The notes under the pieces were generated by a model. The model was given only the letters and a program-made list of their open reading frames with translations. It did not search any database and was not told where the DNA came from. This document shows, in pieces, positions 52,487 to 60,830 of a stretch of DNA of 64,000 bases (its first letter is position 1; each line of letters starts with the position of its first letter). Position numbers and translations under genes: made by a program. Origin of the DNA: Clostridia bacterium (lineage in GTDB: Bacteria; Bacillota; Clostridia; Oscillospirales; CAG-272); assembly GCA_017503325.1 (NCBI GenBank), contig JAFVTI010000029.1:1-64000 (forward strand). The letters run 5' to 3'.

Positions 52487-53221
52487 TCAATGGCTGAAAT
52501 GGTACGGGAACAGCGTGTTTTCAATCAAGAGCTTTCCGTTTCTATCAGTAATTACGATGTAATTTGCGGCACTTTCGTCACTTCCGATATCGCTGCGGAA
52601 CGTGCCGTTATTTTTGTGAATGGAATACTGGAGCACAAACTCATACTGTGTATACTCGCCAAGCTCGTCGCTGACGCGTCGCTGTCCCATGTTTGTGATC
52701 TTGATATCATAAAGCTGGGTCATGGTAAAGCCGGGATCCGGCTCGATCTCTTTATGCTCAAAATAGTAATCGCTGAAGCATGCGTTGTATGTATCCACAT
52801 CGCCTGCAATGATCGCTTCGACAAATTCATAAAGCAACGTGACACCCATAGCTTGCTTGCCGCAATTATCCTCATCCAACACCACGACCGAGCCATACTG
52901 ATCAGAGGATGCATAGTAATACACGTTACGGTCAAGCCCCAGATATTCCTTGTCCTTCATGATATCATGGTCGTAGTCGATCGGGTAAAAAATATCGGTA
53001 AAGTTATTTCCCTGATACTCGTTCCTCACGCCGTCCTTGATCCACGGAAAATACCCGGTCAAGGTTTCTGTGATTGCGTCCGAAAGGAACGCAGAAAAGA
53101 TAAAATATACCACAACAAATGCCACCATGACGCAGAACGTAATGATGATGATCTTTTTCAGCTTCTTGGTCTGCTCACGGGCACTTCTTGGAATATTGTT
53201 TTGCTGTTCTTGAGAGTTCAC
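52487..53221 (-). CDS. Single-pass membrane protein, function unknown
   Basis: The 244-residue protein has a basic cytoplasmic N-terminus, one transmembrane segment (about 22-48: IIIITFCVMVAFVVVYFIFSAFL) and an extracytoplasmic domain rich in Tyr and Asp. No family is recognised. The start is placed at GTG 53221 because AAGGAG is 8 nt upstream; a TTG two codons earlier is too close to that site. It has its own promoter and precedes the HAD gene in a two-gene unit. Confidence 0.72.
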   Translation of the reverse strand: MNSQEQQNNIPRSAREQTKKLKKIIIITFCVMVAFVVVYFIFSAFLSDAITETLTGYFPWIKDGVRNEYQGNNFTDIFYPIDYDHDIMKDKEYLGLDRNVYYYASSDQYGSVVVLDEDNCGKQAMGVTLLYEFVEAIIAGDVDTYNACFSDYYFEHKEIEPDPGFTMTQLYDIKITNMGQRRVSDELGEYTQYEFVLQYSIHKNNGTFRSDIGSDESAANYIVITDRNGKLLIENTLFPYHFSH

Positions 53222-53254
53222 GAGCAAATCTCCTTAAAATAGTTCTTTTTTCAT

Positions 53255-53283
53255 ATTATATCACATATCAGGAATGAAAACAA
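53255..53283 (-). promoter_or_regulatory. Promoter of the membrane protein-HAD unit
   Basis: On the minus strand: TTGTTT (53278-53283), a 17-bp spacer and perfect TATAAT (53255-53260). Confidence 0.6.
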
Positions 53284-53347
53284 GGATTCCTCCCTGAAAA
53301 GGTATGAATGACTTGCAAATTTTTTTGGAATGTTTGCCCGAAATGTG

Positions 53348-53376
53348 TTGTATATTTCAAAGGAATATGATATAAT
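53348..53376 (+). promoter_or_regulatory. Sigma-A promoter of the mutase-signal peptidase fusion
   Basis: TTGTAT (53348-53353), a 17-bp spacer and perfect TATAAT (53371-53376) in the extended context TGATATAAT. Confidence 0.75.
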
Positions 53377-53406
53377 AGAATGAATATTTTTATCCCGGAG
53401 CTAATT

Positions 53407-55269
53407 ATGAAATATCTTGTTTTAATACCGGACGGTATGGCCGACAGACGCGTGACAGAGCTTGATGACATGACCCCCATGCAAAGGGCGTACAAGCCTT
53501 GCATGGACTCCCTTGCCAAAGAATCTTTGGTAGGCACTGTCAATAACGTCCCTGTCGGTATGGTTCCCGAAAGCGATACCGCAAATATGTCAATTCTTTC
53601 CTTTGATCCCAAGGTCTATTCCCGTGGAAGATCGCCCTTGGAGGCTGTCAGCATGGGCATTGAAATGCAATCCGACGAAACTGCTTTCCGTTGCAACCTT
53701 GTCACGCTTTCCGAGGAACAGGATTATGAAAATAAGATCATGATCGATCACAGCGCGGACGAGATCACGACAGAAGAAGCGGATCAGTTAATCAAAGCGT
53801 TACAGGAGCATTTCGGAAATGACCAACGCAAGTTTTATACCGGTGTCAGCTACAGACATTGCTTGATCTGGAAGAATCAGCCGGACAACTATCCCTTTAT
53901 GCGTCCGCACGATATTCTCGGACAATGCATCAAGGAGCACCTGCCCGTATCCGAGGGCGGTGAGGAGTATTATGCTTTCATGAAAGAAAGCTACGAGGTT
54001 CTCAAGGATCATCCCGTCAACCTTGCAAGAAAGGCACGCGGCCTGCGTCCTGCTAACTCTGCATGGCTCTGGAGCCCCGGAAAGAAGCCAACACTTCCCT
54101 CTTTCAGCGAAAAATGGGGCATTCGCGGAGCAGTCATCTCCGCAGTAGATCTGATCAAGGGAATCGGTCTTTGCGCGCAGATGCAATCTATCGACGTGCC
54201 CGGTGCTACCGGCAACGTGCATACAAACTATGAAGGAAAAGCACAGGCAGCGATTGATGCTTTTAAGTCAGGAATTGAATTTGTGTACATTCACGTGGAA
54301 GCTCCTGATGAATGCGGGCACCGCGGCGAGATCGAAAATAAGGTGCTGTCCATTGAACTGATAGACCAAAAGATACTCAAGCCCGTACTTGAATATCTGA
54401 ATGAGTGCGAAGATGATTTTAAGATTATGGTCTTGCCTGACCACCCCACTCCGATTGAAATCCGCACACATTCCTCCGAAGATGTTCCTTTTATGCTCTA
54501 TGATTCTCGTAAGGTCTATCCAGGCGTTGAGTATTTCGACGAATATACCGCTCGCCAGACCGAGATCCACATCGAACACGGACATGATCTTTTGGATATG
54601 ATGATTGAAAAGGACGCAGAGACGACAGCCTCTGCTCAACCGACGGACAATGGGCAAAAGAAAAAGTCCGGTATTCCCGCTGCGATATTTGACTATCTGG
54701 AGATCTTTGCCGTCTCCATCGCTGCAGTTCTTCTGATCTTTTCGTTTTGTGCAAGACTGTGTCGCGTGGACGGTGAATCCATGAAAAACTCGTTTGAGGA
54801 CGGTCAGATGCTGATCATCAGCGACCTGTTCTATACGCCTGATAACGGAGACGTCATCGTTTTTCATCAAACCGAAGGCTTCCAAAAGCCTTTGGTCAAG
54901 CGTGTGATTGCAATCGGCGGACAGACGGTAGAGCTCAACTTTGCACAAAAATCAATTATCATCACGGATACAACTACCGGCGCGCAGGTGGATTACAGCG
55001 ATGAATTCGCTGTGTATTACAACGAGACCAAGACGGATTTTGGACAGCAGTACGAATGGCGCGACAATCTCAATGAGCAAAAGGTCAACGCCACATACGA
55101 TAGCGCTACAGGCACATATACATTTGAGGTGCCCGAAGGAATGCTCTTCGTCATGGGTGACAACCGAAACTATTCGGGAGACAGCCGCATGCTCGGTTTT
55201 ATTGACGAGCGCACGGTGCTTGGCAAAGCCCTGATCCGCATCAATCCCTTTACCGTATATTTTGATTAA
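53407..55269 (+). CDS. Fusion: ApgM-type phosphoglycerate mutase / proposed homoserine kinase plus signal peptidase I
   Basis: One intact 620-residue frame joins two enzymes. Residues 1 to about 405 are an alkaline-phosphatase-fold, cofactor-independent mutase of archaeal ApgM type (VLIPDGMADR, GMVPESDTANMSIL, VEAPDECGHRGE, LPDHPTPIEIRTHS), a family whose bacterial members include proposed homoserine kinases. After a hydrophilic linker and a transmembrane segment (about 433-452), residues 453-620 are a complete type I signal peptidase with Ser458 (GESM), Lys498 (LVKRVIA) and GDNRNYSGDSR. The Ser-Lys spacing of 40 is normal. There is no frameshift, and no good ribosome site at the junction. 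ATG 53407 is chosen because GGAG precedes it; ATG 53380 lies at the promoter. The mutase would be cytosolic but tethered to the membrane. The downstream order rbgA-rnhB-yraN is the normal lepB neighbourhood, and thrC lies 3 kb on. Confidence 0.9.
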   Translation: MKYLVLIPDGMADRRVTELDDMTPMQRAYKPCMDSLAKESLVGTVNNVPVGMVPESDTANMSILSFDPKVYSRGRSPLEAVSMGIEMQSDETAFRCNLVTLSEEQDYENKIMIDHSADEITTEEADQLIKALQEHFGNDQRKFYTGVSYRHCLIWKNQPDNYPFMRPHDILGQCIKEHLPVSEGGEEYYAFMKESYEVLKDHPVNLARKARGLRPANSAWLWSPGKKPTLPSFSEKWGIRGAVISAVDLIKGIGLCAQMQSIDVPGATGNVHTNYEGKAQAAIDAFKSGIEFVYIHVEAPDECGHRGEIENKVLSIELIDQKILKPVLEYLNECEDDFKIMVLPDHPTPIEIRTHSSEDVPFMLYDSRKVYPGVEYFDEYTARQTEIHIEHGHDLLDMMIEKDAETTASAQPTDNGQKKKSGIPAAIFDYLEIFAVSIAAVLLIFSFCARLCRVDGESMKNSFEDGQMLIISDLFYTPDNGDVIVFHQTEGFQKPLVKRVIAIGGQTVELNFAQKSIIITDTTTGAQVDYSDEFAVYYNETKTDFGQQYEWRDNLNEQKVNATYDSATGTYTFEVPEGMLFVMGDNRNYSGDSRMLGFIDERTVLGKALIRINPFTVYFD

Positions 55270-55287
55270 TCCGAAAGGAACAGCAAA

Positions 55288-56166
55288 ATGCCCTCTCAGG
55301 TAATTCAATGGTTTCCCGGTCATATGGCCAAAACTCGCCGACTGATCTCGGAAAACCTCAAAAACGTTGACATTATTATTGAAATTCTGGATGCAAGAAT
55401 CCCGTATTCCTCCAGGAATCCGGAAATCGGTAAGCTGATTGGCGATAAGCCAACTCTGCTGCTGCTCAACAAAGCATCCTTAGCAGATCCTGCCGCAAGC
55501 AAATATTGGGTGCAGCATTACACCAATGATCATACAGTCTGCATTCTGACCGATTGCATAGGCGGCGAAGGCATCAAGCAACTCAGCCCTGCGATCCATG
55601 ATATTCTGATAGAGAAGGTTGAGAGATATAAGAATAAAGGCATGGCCGGAAGAAAGCTGCGCGCTATGGTTTTGGGCGTTCCCAACGTAGGAAAATCCTC
55701 ATTGATCAATAAGCTTTGCGGAAACAAAAAGGCCAAGGTGGAAAACCGCCCCGGTGTGACCGTGGATAAGCAATGGGTCGCCACCAATATCGGCATAGAT
55801 CTTTTGGATATGCCGGGTATTCTTTGGCCCAAGTTTGAAGAAAAGGCTGTCGGTGAAAACCTTGCGATCACCGGAGCGATCAAGGATGATATCCTCGATA
55901 TTGAAGAGATCGCCATGATCCTGTGCGGCAGATTGCGCACTATGTATCCTTCCCTGCTTTGCGAACGCTACAAGCTGGGAGACATTGAGCAATATCGTGA
56001 TCTGAGTGACTACGATCTGATGCTGACGATCGGTAAGAAAAGAGGCTTTCTGATTTCCGGCGGAGAGGTACACTCCGAACGAACCGCAAATATGCTGCTG
56101 GATGAATACCGCGCGGGAAAGATCGGACGCGTTACGCTGGATGCGATCCCTGCGCACAAGGAGTGA
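55288..56166 (+). CDS. rbgA: Ribosome biogenesis GTPase RbgA (YlqF)
   Basis: RbgA is the circularly permuted GTPase that drives late 50S assembly. The 292-residue protein shows the permuted order: G4-like LLLNKAS, then G1 GVPNVGKSS, G2 PGVT, G3 DMPGI. The N-terminal MVIQWFPGHMAK-type motif (VIQWFPGHMAK) carries the conserved His used in catalysis. The C-terminal ANTAR-like helical part is present. GAAAGGA precedes the ATG, and rnhB follows after 4 bp. Confidence 0.97.
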   Translation: MPSQVIQWFPGHMAKTRRLISENLKNVDIIIEILDARIPYSSRNPEIGKLIGDKPTLLLLNKASLADPAASKYWVQHYTNDHTVCILTDCIGGEGIKQLSPAIHDILIEKVERYKNKGMAGRKLRAMVLGVPNVGKSSLINKLCGNKKAKVENRPGVTVDKQWVATNIGIDLLDMPGILWPKFEEKAVGENLAITGAIKDDILDIEEIAMILCGRLRTMYPSLLCERYKLGDIEQYRDLSDYDLMLTIGKKRGFLISGGEVHSERTANMLLDEYRAGKIGRVTLDAIPAHKE

Positions 56167-56170
56167 ACGT

Positions 56171-56782
56171 ATGCTGGATTATCAACTGGAAAATGAACTC
56201 TATGAGCAAGGATATGCGCAGGTATGCGGTGTAGATGAAGCAGGAAGAGGCCCCTTGTGCGGTCCTGTGGTTGCTGCTGCCTGCATTTTGCCCTGCGGAC
56301 TGGTGATTCCGGGGCTCAACGACTCAAAAAAGCTCTCGGAGAAAAAAAGAGAGATTTTGTTCGAGCAGATCAAGAACGAAGCAATCTCGTACAGCATTGC
56401 TTGTGCAACCGTAGAAGAAATCGACGAATACAACATTCTCGAGGCAACGCTGCTGGCTATGCGCCGTGCCATCGACGGACTTGATATCAAGGCGGATTTT
56501 GCTTTGATAGACGGCAACGTATCCCGTGATTTTCAAATTGATGCAAAGGCTGTCATTTCGGGAGATGCAACATCTCCGTCCATTGCCGCTGCATCGATCC
56601 TTGCCAAGGTAACGCGAGATCATATGTGCGTGGAGCTGGATGCTGCTTATCCGCAATACGGGATTGCCAAGCATAAGGGGTACGGTACCAAGGTACATAT
56701 GCAGGCGTTGCGCGAGTACGGTCCTTCACCGATACACAGAAAACAGTTTATCCGCTTTTTGGAAAAGGAAAAGCATGGATAA
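56171..56782 (+). CDS. rnhB: Ribonuclease HII
   Basis: RNase HII removes ribonucleotides from DNA and RNA in RNA-DNA hybrids. The 203-residue protein has the GVDEAGRGPLCGPVVAA motif with catalytic Asp-Glu, LIDGNV with the third acid, and SIAAASILAKVTRDH. ATG 56171 is chosen because the longer frame overlaps rbgA. It overlaps yraN by 8 bp, indicating coupling. Confidence 0.97.
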   Translation: MLDYQLENELYEQGYAQVCGVDEAGRGPLCGPVVAAACILPCGLVIPGLNDSKKLSEKKREILFEQIKNEAISYSIACATVEEIDEYNILEATLLAMRRAIDGLDIKADFALIDGNVSRDFQIDAKAVISGDATSPSIAAASILAKVTRDHMCVELDAAYPQYGIAKHKGYGTKVHMQALREYGPSPIHRKQFIRFLEKEKHG

Positions 56783-57221
56783 GGCGCAAGTCGGAAAACG
56801 CGGAGAACAGGCTGCCGCAAGATATCTCAAACTGCACGGTTATGACATTTTGGAGAGAAATCTTCACGTTTCCCATCAGGAAATTGACATCGTTGCGCGC
56901 AATCGCGATTGCATCGTATTCGTCGAGGTGAAAACGCGCACGATCCACCCCGAGGAAGCAGATCGGTATTCGACTCCTGCTGCCGCAGTTACCGTGCAAA
57001 AGCAGCAGTATTTACTCAAAGCGGCTTCTCAATATATTGCACAACACAGATATGCGCTTCAACCACGTATGGATGTGATTGAGGTATATCTTGTACCTGA
57101 TCAAGAAACCTCGGCGCTGCAAAAATGCTTTGAGAGGCTGACGGGAATATTCGGTATACCCCAGAGAAAAATATTGCATATCAACCATATTGAAAATGCG
57201 TTCGGATACAGGAGATACTGA
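56775..57221 (+). CDS. yraN: YraN/UPF0102-family nuclease-fold protein
   Basis: The 148-residue protein has the UPF0102 pattern: GKRGEQAAARYLKLHGYDILERN, EIDIVARNRDCIVFVEVKTR (an Asp...Glu-x-Lys core of the restriction-endonuclease-like fold), and the C-terminal VQKQQYLLKAASQYI. Biochemical function is not settled; a Holliday-junction-resolvase-like fold is established. Its start lies inside the end of rnhB and it ends on the first base of the dipeptidase start. Confidence 0.92.
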   Translation: MDKAQVGKRGEQAAARYLKLHGYDILERNLHVSHQEIDIVARNRDCIVFVEVKTRTIHPEEADRYSTPAAAVTVQKQQYLLKAASQYIAQHRYALQPRMDVIEVYLVPDQETSALQKCFERLTGIFGIPQRKILHINHIENAFGYRRY

Positions 57222-58168
57222 TGAAACTTTCATTATTTGACACACATTGTGATACGGCATTTGAGCTGTTTCACAGAAACGAAGCACTTTGTGATAATAC
57301 CTGTCACATTTCCCTTTCACATGCAAAGAAATACGAAAAATACGTGCAGTTATTTGCCATCTGGGCCAATCGCAGAAAGGATGACGAGACCTGCTGGCAG
57401 GAATTTTTGCAGATCGCTGACAATTTTGACCGTCTGATCGCAAATGAAAATGGTACGATCGCACGCGTCACAGATAAGAAGACGCTTGACCAAGCTTTGC
57501 AAAACGGTCAAAGGGCTGCGATTCTAGCCGTAGAAGATGCAAGGATCCTTGCCGGCGATATTGACCGTCTGCAGACACTGTACGACAAGGGCGTTCGCTG
57601 CATCACGCTGCTCTGGGGCGGTGAGACCTGTATCGGCGGCTCACATGACACCAATGTCGGCTTGACTGATTTCGGCAAGCTTGTAACCAAGCGATGTTTT
57701 GAAATTGGTATCGTCCCCGATATATCTCACGCCTCCGAACAAAGCACGGATGACGTCATCGAGATCGCGCAAGCCTGCAATAAGCCATTTATCGCAACGC
57801 ATTCGAATTCCTATTCTGCATATGCACATACGAGAAACCTGCGCGACCGTCACCTCAAAGCGTTGATGGAGCTTGGTGGCACGGTCGGAGTTAGCATGTG
57901 CTGCTCGCATTTGCGGAATTGCTCCGACAAGAATGCGGCAATTGACGATGTTGTTCGTCATATTGATCGCTACATGGAGCTTGGCGCACAGGATCACCTT
58001 TGCTTCGGATGCGATTTCGACGGAACAGATCTGCCCACGGGCATGACAAACGTTGGCGACCTCTATGCAATTGCCGAAGCTTTGTTCACTCGCGGCTACA
58101 GCCAAGAGCTTATTGATAAGATCTTCTGGCACAATGCACACTCGTTTTTTCAAAAGCAACTTACATAA
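57221..58168 (+). CDS. Membrane dipeptidase family (M19) amidohydrolase
   Basis: This 315-residue TIM-barrel metallohydrolase has the M19 layout: DTHCDT (metal ligands), AVEDA with the bridging Glu, DISHAS, THSNSYSAYAHTRNLRD and GCDFDGTD. It probably splits dipeptides, including those with D-residues. No signal peptide is visible, so it should act in the cytoplasm. Its start shares one base with the yraN stop, and thrC follows after 21 bp. Confidence 0.93.
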   Translation: MKLSLFDTHCDTAFELFHRNEALCDNTCHISLSHAKKYEKYVQLFAIWANRRKDDETCWQEFLQIADNFDRLIANENGTIARVTDKKTLDQALQNGQRAAILAVEDARILAGDIDRLQTLYDKGVRCITLLWGGETCIGGSHDTNVGLTDFGKLVTKRCFEIGIVPDISHASEQSTDDVIEIAQACNKPFIATHSNSYSAYAHTRNLRDRHLKALMELGGTVGVSMCCSHLRNCSDKNAAIDDVVRHIDRYMELGAQDHLCFGCDFDGTDLPTGMTNVGDLYAIAEALFTRGYSQELIDKIFWHNAHSFFQKQLT

Positions 58169-58189
58169 AACAACGGAGACCAAATTATT

Positions 58190-59680
58190 ATGAAATTCCA
58201 AAGCACAAGAGATTCCAAACAAGAAAAATTCACATCTGCCCAGGTCATTCGTAAAGGCCTTGCAGATGACGGCGGCCTGTTCGTACCCGAAAGTATTCCT
58301 GCGCTGACGCATGATGAAATCAAAACGCTCTGCGGCATGGAATATGCACAGAGAGCGGCATATATTTTGGGTAAGTATCTGACCGATTACACGCATGAAG
58401 AGCTGCTTACGGATTGCTCCGAGGCCTACAGTGAGACCTCCTTTGTAGGGGGCGCCGCACCTTTGCACAAAATCGGAGATAATATGTATACGCAGGAGCT
58501 TTGGCACGGACCTACGGCTGCATTCAAGGATATGGCACTGCAGATCATGCCCCGCCTGCTTTCCCGCGCGCTTAAGAAAACCGGTGAGAAGCGCAAGGCT
58601 CTGATCCTGGTTGCCACCTCCGGCGATACCGGCAAGGCTGCCCTTGAAGGATATCGTGACGTTGATCAGGTGTGCATCTCCGTGTTTTATCCCGTCAACG
58701 GAGTCAGCAAGATCCAGAAAATGCAAATGGTAACGCAGCTTGGAGAAAACGTCAACGTATGCGCCATTCACGGAAACTTTGACGATGCGCAGACCGGCGT
58801 CAAAAAAATCTTTGCCGATTCCGATGCTGCCAAGCAGCTTGACGAAAAGGGATTTTTCCTGTCCAGCGCAAACTCGATCAACTGGGGCAGACTTGCTCCC
58901 CAGATCGTTTACTACGTTTCCGCTTATTGCGACCTTTTGAACCAAGGTACGCTTGAAATGGGCGAGATATTCAACGTATGTGTTCCCACCGGCAACTTTG
59001 GTAATATCTTTGCAGCATACCTTGCAAAGCTTATGGGCTTGCCGATCGGTAAGCTGATTTGTGCTTCCAACAAGAATAACATCCTGACCGATTTCCTGCA
59101 GACCGGCACGTACGACCGTAACCGTCAGTTCCATCTGACCATGTCTCCCTCTATGGATATTCTGATTTCGAGTAACCTGGAGAGATTACTCTATTTTGCT
59201 GCCGGTCCCGAGCAAACCAAGGCATATATGCAGTCACTCAACCAAACCGGTGCATATACTGTCAGCAATGCGGTAAAAGAAAAAATTGACGCTGATTTCT
59301 GCGGATACTATGCTGATGAACAGCAGACGGCGCAAACCATTCGCAAATACCAGGAAAACGGTTATCTGATGGATACCCATACAGCTGTTGCCGTATATTG
59401 CTCTGAGCAATATCTCGAAAGTAATCAGGATGACAAGACTCCGCTGGTTATCGCATCTACCGCAAGCCCTTATAAGTTCGCGGCAGACGTCTATACCTCT
59501 CTTGGTATGGATGCTCCCGAGGACGCACTCAAGTCCCAGCAGCTGCTCTCCGACTACACGGGTACACAGATTCCCTACCCGCTGGTCGGTCTTGGTGAGC
59601 GTGCCGTCAGATTTGACAAAACCGTGCACGCGGATCAGCTTTTGGAAGAGGTGCTTCGCTTCGCCGACACACAATCATAA
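58190..59680 (+). CDS. thrC: Threonine synthase
   Basis: ThrC converts O-phosphohomoserine to threonine with PLP. The 496-residue protein has the N-terminal SAQVIRKGLADDGGLFVPE, PLP-binding Lys113 in GPTAAFKDMAL, ATSGDTGKAAL, and VPTGNFGN. It is the type common in Clostridia (residues about 80-110 carry TSFVGGAAPLHK). No classical thrB is near. The mutase half of the fusion at 53407 belongs to a family with proposed homoserine kinases, so the two could supply consecutive steps. Confidence 0.96.
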   Translation: MKFQSTRDSKQEKFTSAQVIRKGLADDGGLFVPESIPALTHDEIKTLCGMEYAQRAAYILGKYLTDYTHEELLTDCSEAYSETSFVGGAAPLHKIGDNMYTQELWHGPTAAFKDMALQIMPRLLSRALKKTGEKRKALILVATSGDTGKAALEGYRDVDQVCISVFYPVNGVSKIQKMQMVTQLGENVNVCAIHGNFDDAQTGVKKIFADSDAAKQLDEKGFFLSSANSINWGRLAPQIVYYVSAYCDLLNQGTLEMGEIFNVCVPTGNFGNIFAAYLAKLMGLPIGKLICASNKNNILTDFLQTGTYDRNRQFHLTMSPSMDILISSNLERLLYFAAGPEQTKAYMQSLNQTGAYTVSNAVKEKIDADFCGYYADEQQTAQTIRKYQENGYLMDTHTAVAVYCSEQYLESNQDDKTPLVIASTASPYKFAADVYTSLGMDAPEDALKSQQLLSDYTGTQIPYPLVGLGERAVRFDKTVHADQLLEEVLRFADTQS

Positions 59681-59686
59681 AAAAAG

Positions 59687-59712
59687 GCGGACATCGGGGT
59701 TCCGATGTCCGC
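59687..59712 (-). terminator. Terminator of the DUF1540 gene (also faces thrC)
   Basis: GCGGACATCGG (59687-59697) pairs with CCGATGTCCGC (59702-59712). The T-tract (CTTTTTTTATG) is on the minus strand; the plus-strand tail is TGCAGAG, so thrC is terminated only weakly here. Confidence 0.8.
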
Positions 59713-59719
59713 TGCAGAG

Positions 59720-59908
59720 TCAGGCTTTATTCTGGTTCTGCTTGAAGGTAGAACAGATCGTGTCGGTAGAAGAGGTGGCATGAGAGGGGCCGATTGCGAT
59801 CTGGTTGGCTGTGCAATAGCAGTCGCCGTCGTGATACACGCAATTCATAACGTCACACTTGACGTCCTTGATGTGCTTTTCGCATCCGCATCCGTTTTTG
59901 TTATCCAT
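59720..59908 (-). CDS. DUF1540 small cysteine-rich protein
   Basis: The 62-residue protein has Cys-rich N-terminal residues (GCGCEKH) followed by the DUF1540 pattern: VKCDVMNCVYHDGDCYCTANQIAIG and a final Cys (TICSTF). The Cys residues may bind metal. Function is unknown; such proteins are common in spore-forming Clostridia. ATG 59908 is chosen because AAAGGAG is 8 nt upstream; an ATG two codons earlier is too close, and the longer frame has no support. A TGAATA-18-ACTACTA arrangement upstream weakly resembles a forespore promoter. Confidence 0.85.
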   Translation of the reverse strand: MDNKNGCGCEKHIKDVKCDVMNCVYHDGDCYCTANQIAIGPSHATSSTDTICSTFKQNQNKA

Positions 59909-59988
59909 TTTCATATCTCCTTTTGTCAATCTGACAATAGTAGTTTCTCTAAAATTCTTCGGTTTATTCACCAAGAAAGGAGGCCGCC

Positions 59989-60714
59989 ATGGCAATTTAT
60001 ACCATTGCAGATCTGCACTTGTCCATCAACGATCAAACCAATAAATCCATGGAGGTTTTCGGTTCTCGTTGGAACAATTACGTTGAAAAATTAGAATACC
60101 ATTGGCGCAATACCGTCAAGGAAAGCGATACGGTTGTCATTCCGGGAGACATTTCTTGGGCGTTGTCGTTAGAAGAAGCTAAACAGGATCTCTGTTTTCT
60201 CAATTCCCTGCCGGGAAACAAGATCATTGCAAAGGGCAATCATGATTTTTGGTGGTCTACTGCTACCAAGATCCATGCCTTTTTCAAGGAGAATCAAATC
60301 GACTCTATCTCTCTTCTTCATAATAACGCCTACAAGGTCGACGGTAAGATCATTTGCGGAACAAGAGGTTGGTTTACCGATGACAGCCAACAGCTGACTG
60401 TTTCCGAAACAGATTATTCGAAAATCGTCAACCGTGAGGTTATCAGACTGGAACTGAGTCTGAAGCAAGGTCTGGCCATGCAAGATCCGGAGAACCCCGA
60501 AGAGATTCTCGTGTTTCTGCATTTCCCGCCCTTTTGGGGCAATTTCATCTGCCCGGAAATCATCTCGGTGTTACAACAGTACGGAATTCGCAATTGCTAT
60601 TTCGGTCACATTCACGGAGGATATCATCTCCCAAGCGTTCTGTATCATGATGATATTCGGTTTGTCAGAATATCAGCCGATCACCTTTCGTTTGTTCCTT
60701 ATCCCATAAAATAG
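59989..60714 (+). CDS. Metallophosphoesterase (calcineurin-like)
   Basis: The 241-residue protein has all metallophosphoesterase motifs: DLH (IADLHLS), GDISW, GNHDFWW, FLHFPPFWG and GHIHGGYH. It is of the predicted-phosphohydrolase type common in Clostridia (COG1768-like); the substrate is unknown. AAGGAGG precedes ATG 59989. It is divergent from DUF1540 and separated from tig by a full promoter. Confidence 0.92.
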   Translation: MAIYTIADLHLSINDQTNKSMEVFGSRWNNYVEKLEYHWRNTVKESDTVVIPGDISWALSLEEAKQDLCFLNSLPGNKIIAKGNHDFWWSTATKIHAFFKENQIDSISLLHNNAYKVDGKIICGTRGWFTDDSQQLTVSETDYSKIVNREVIRLELSLKQGLAMQDPENPEEILVFLHFPPFWGNFICPEIISVLQQYGIRNCYFGHIHGGYHLPSVLYHDDIRFVRISADHLSFVPYPIK

Positions 60715-60745
60715 CATATTTTATAAGGTAAAATCGCGTTTTCTA

Positions 60746-60774
60746 TTGACAAAAGCAAAGAAATTGTGTAAAAT
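60746..60774 (+). promoter_or_regulatory. Sigma-A promoter of tig-clpP-clpX
   Basis: Perfect TTGACA (60746-60751), a 17-bp spacer and TAAAAT (60769-60774), 57 bp before the tig start. No CtsR or CIRCE operator is visible nearby. Confidence 0.85.
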
Positions 60775-60830
60775 AAATAGGTTGTGAAAAATAAAAAATA
60801 AATAAATCAATATTTTTGGAGGATTACAAA

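Noticed and set aside
53377..53382. ATG 53380 as the fusion start.
   Set aside because: It falls four bases after the -10 and lacks a ribosome site. ATG 53407 has GGAG at proper spacing.
54590..54760. A frameshift or missed stop artificially joining the mutase and signal peptidase.
   Set aside because: The frame is continuous, the linker has no stop in frame, both domains are complete, and no separate ribosome site is visible. It still deserves a read-level check.
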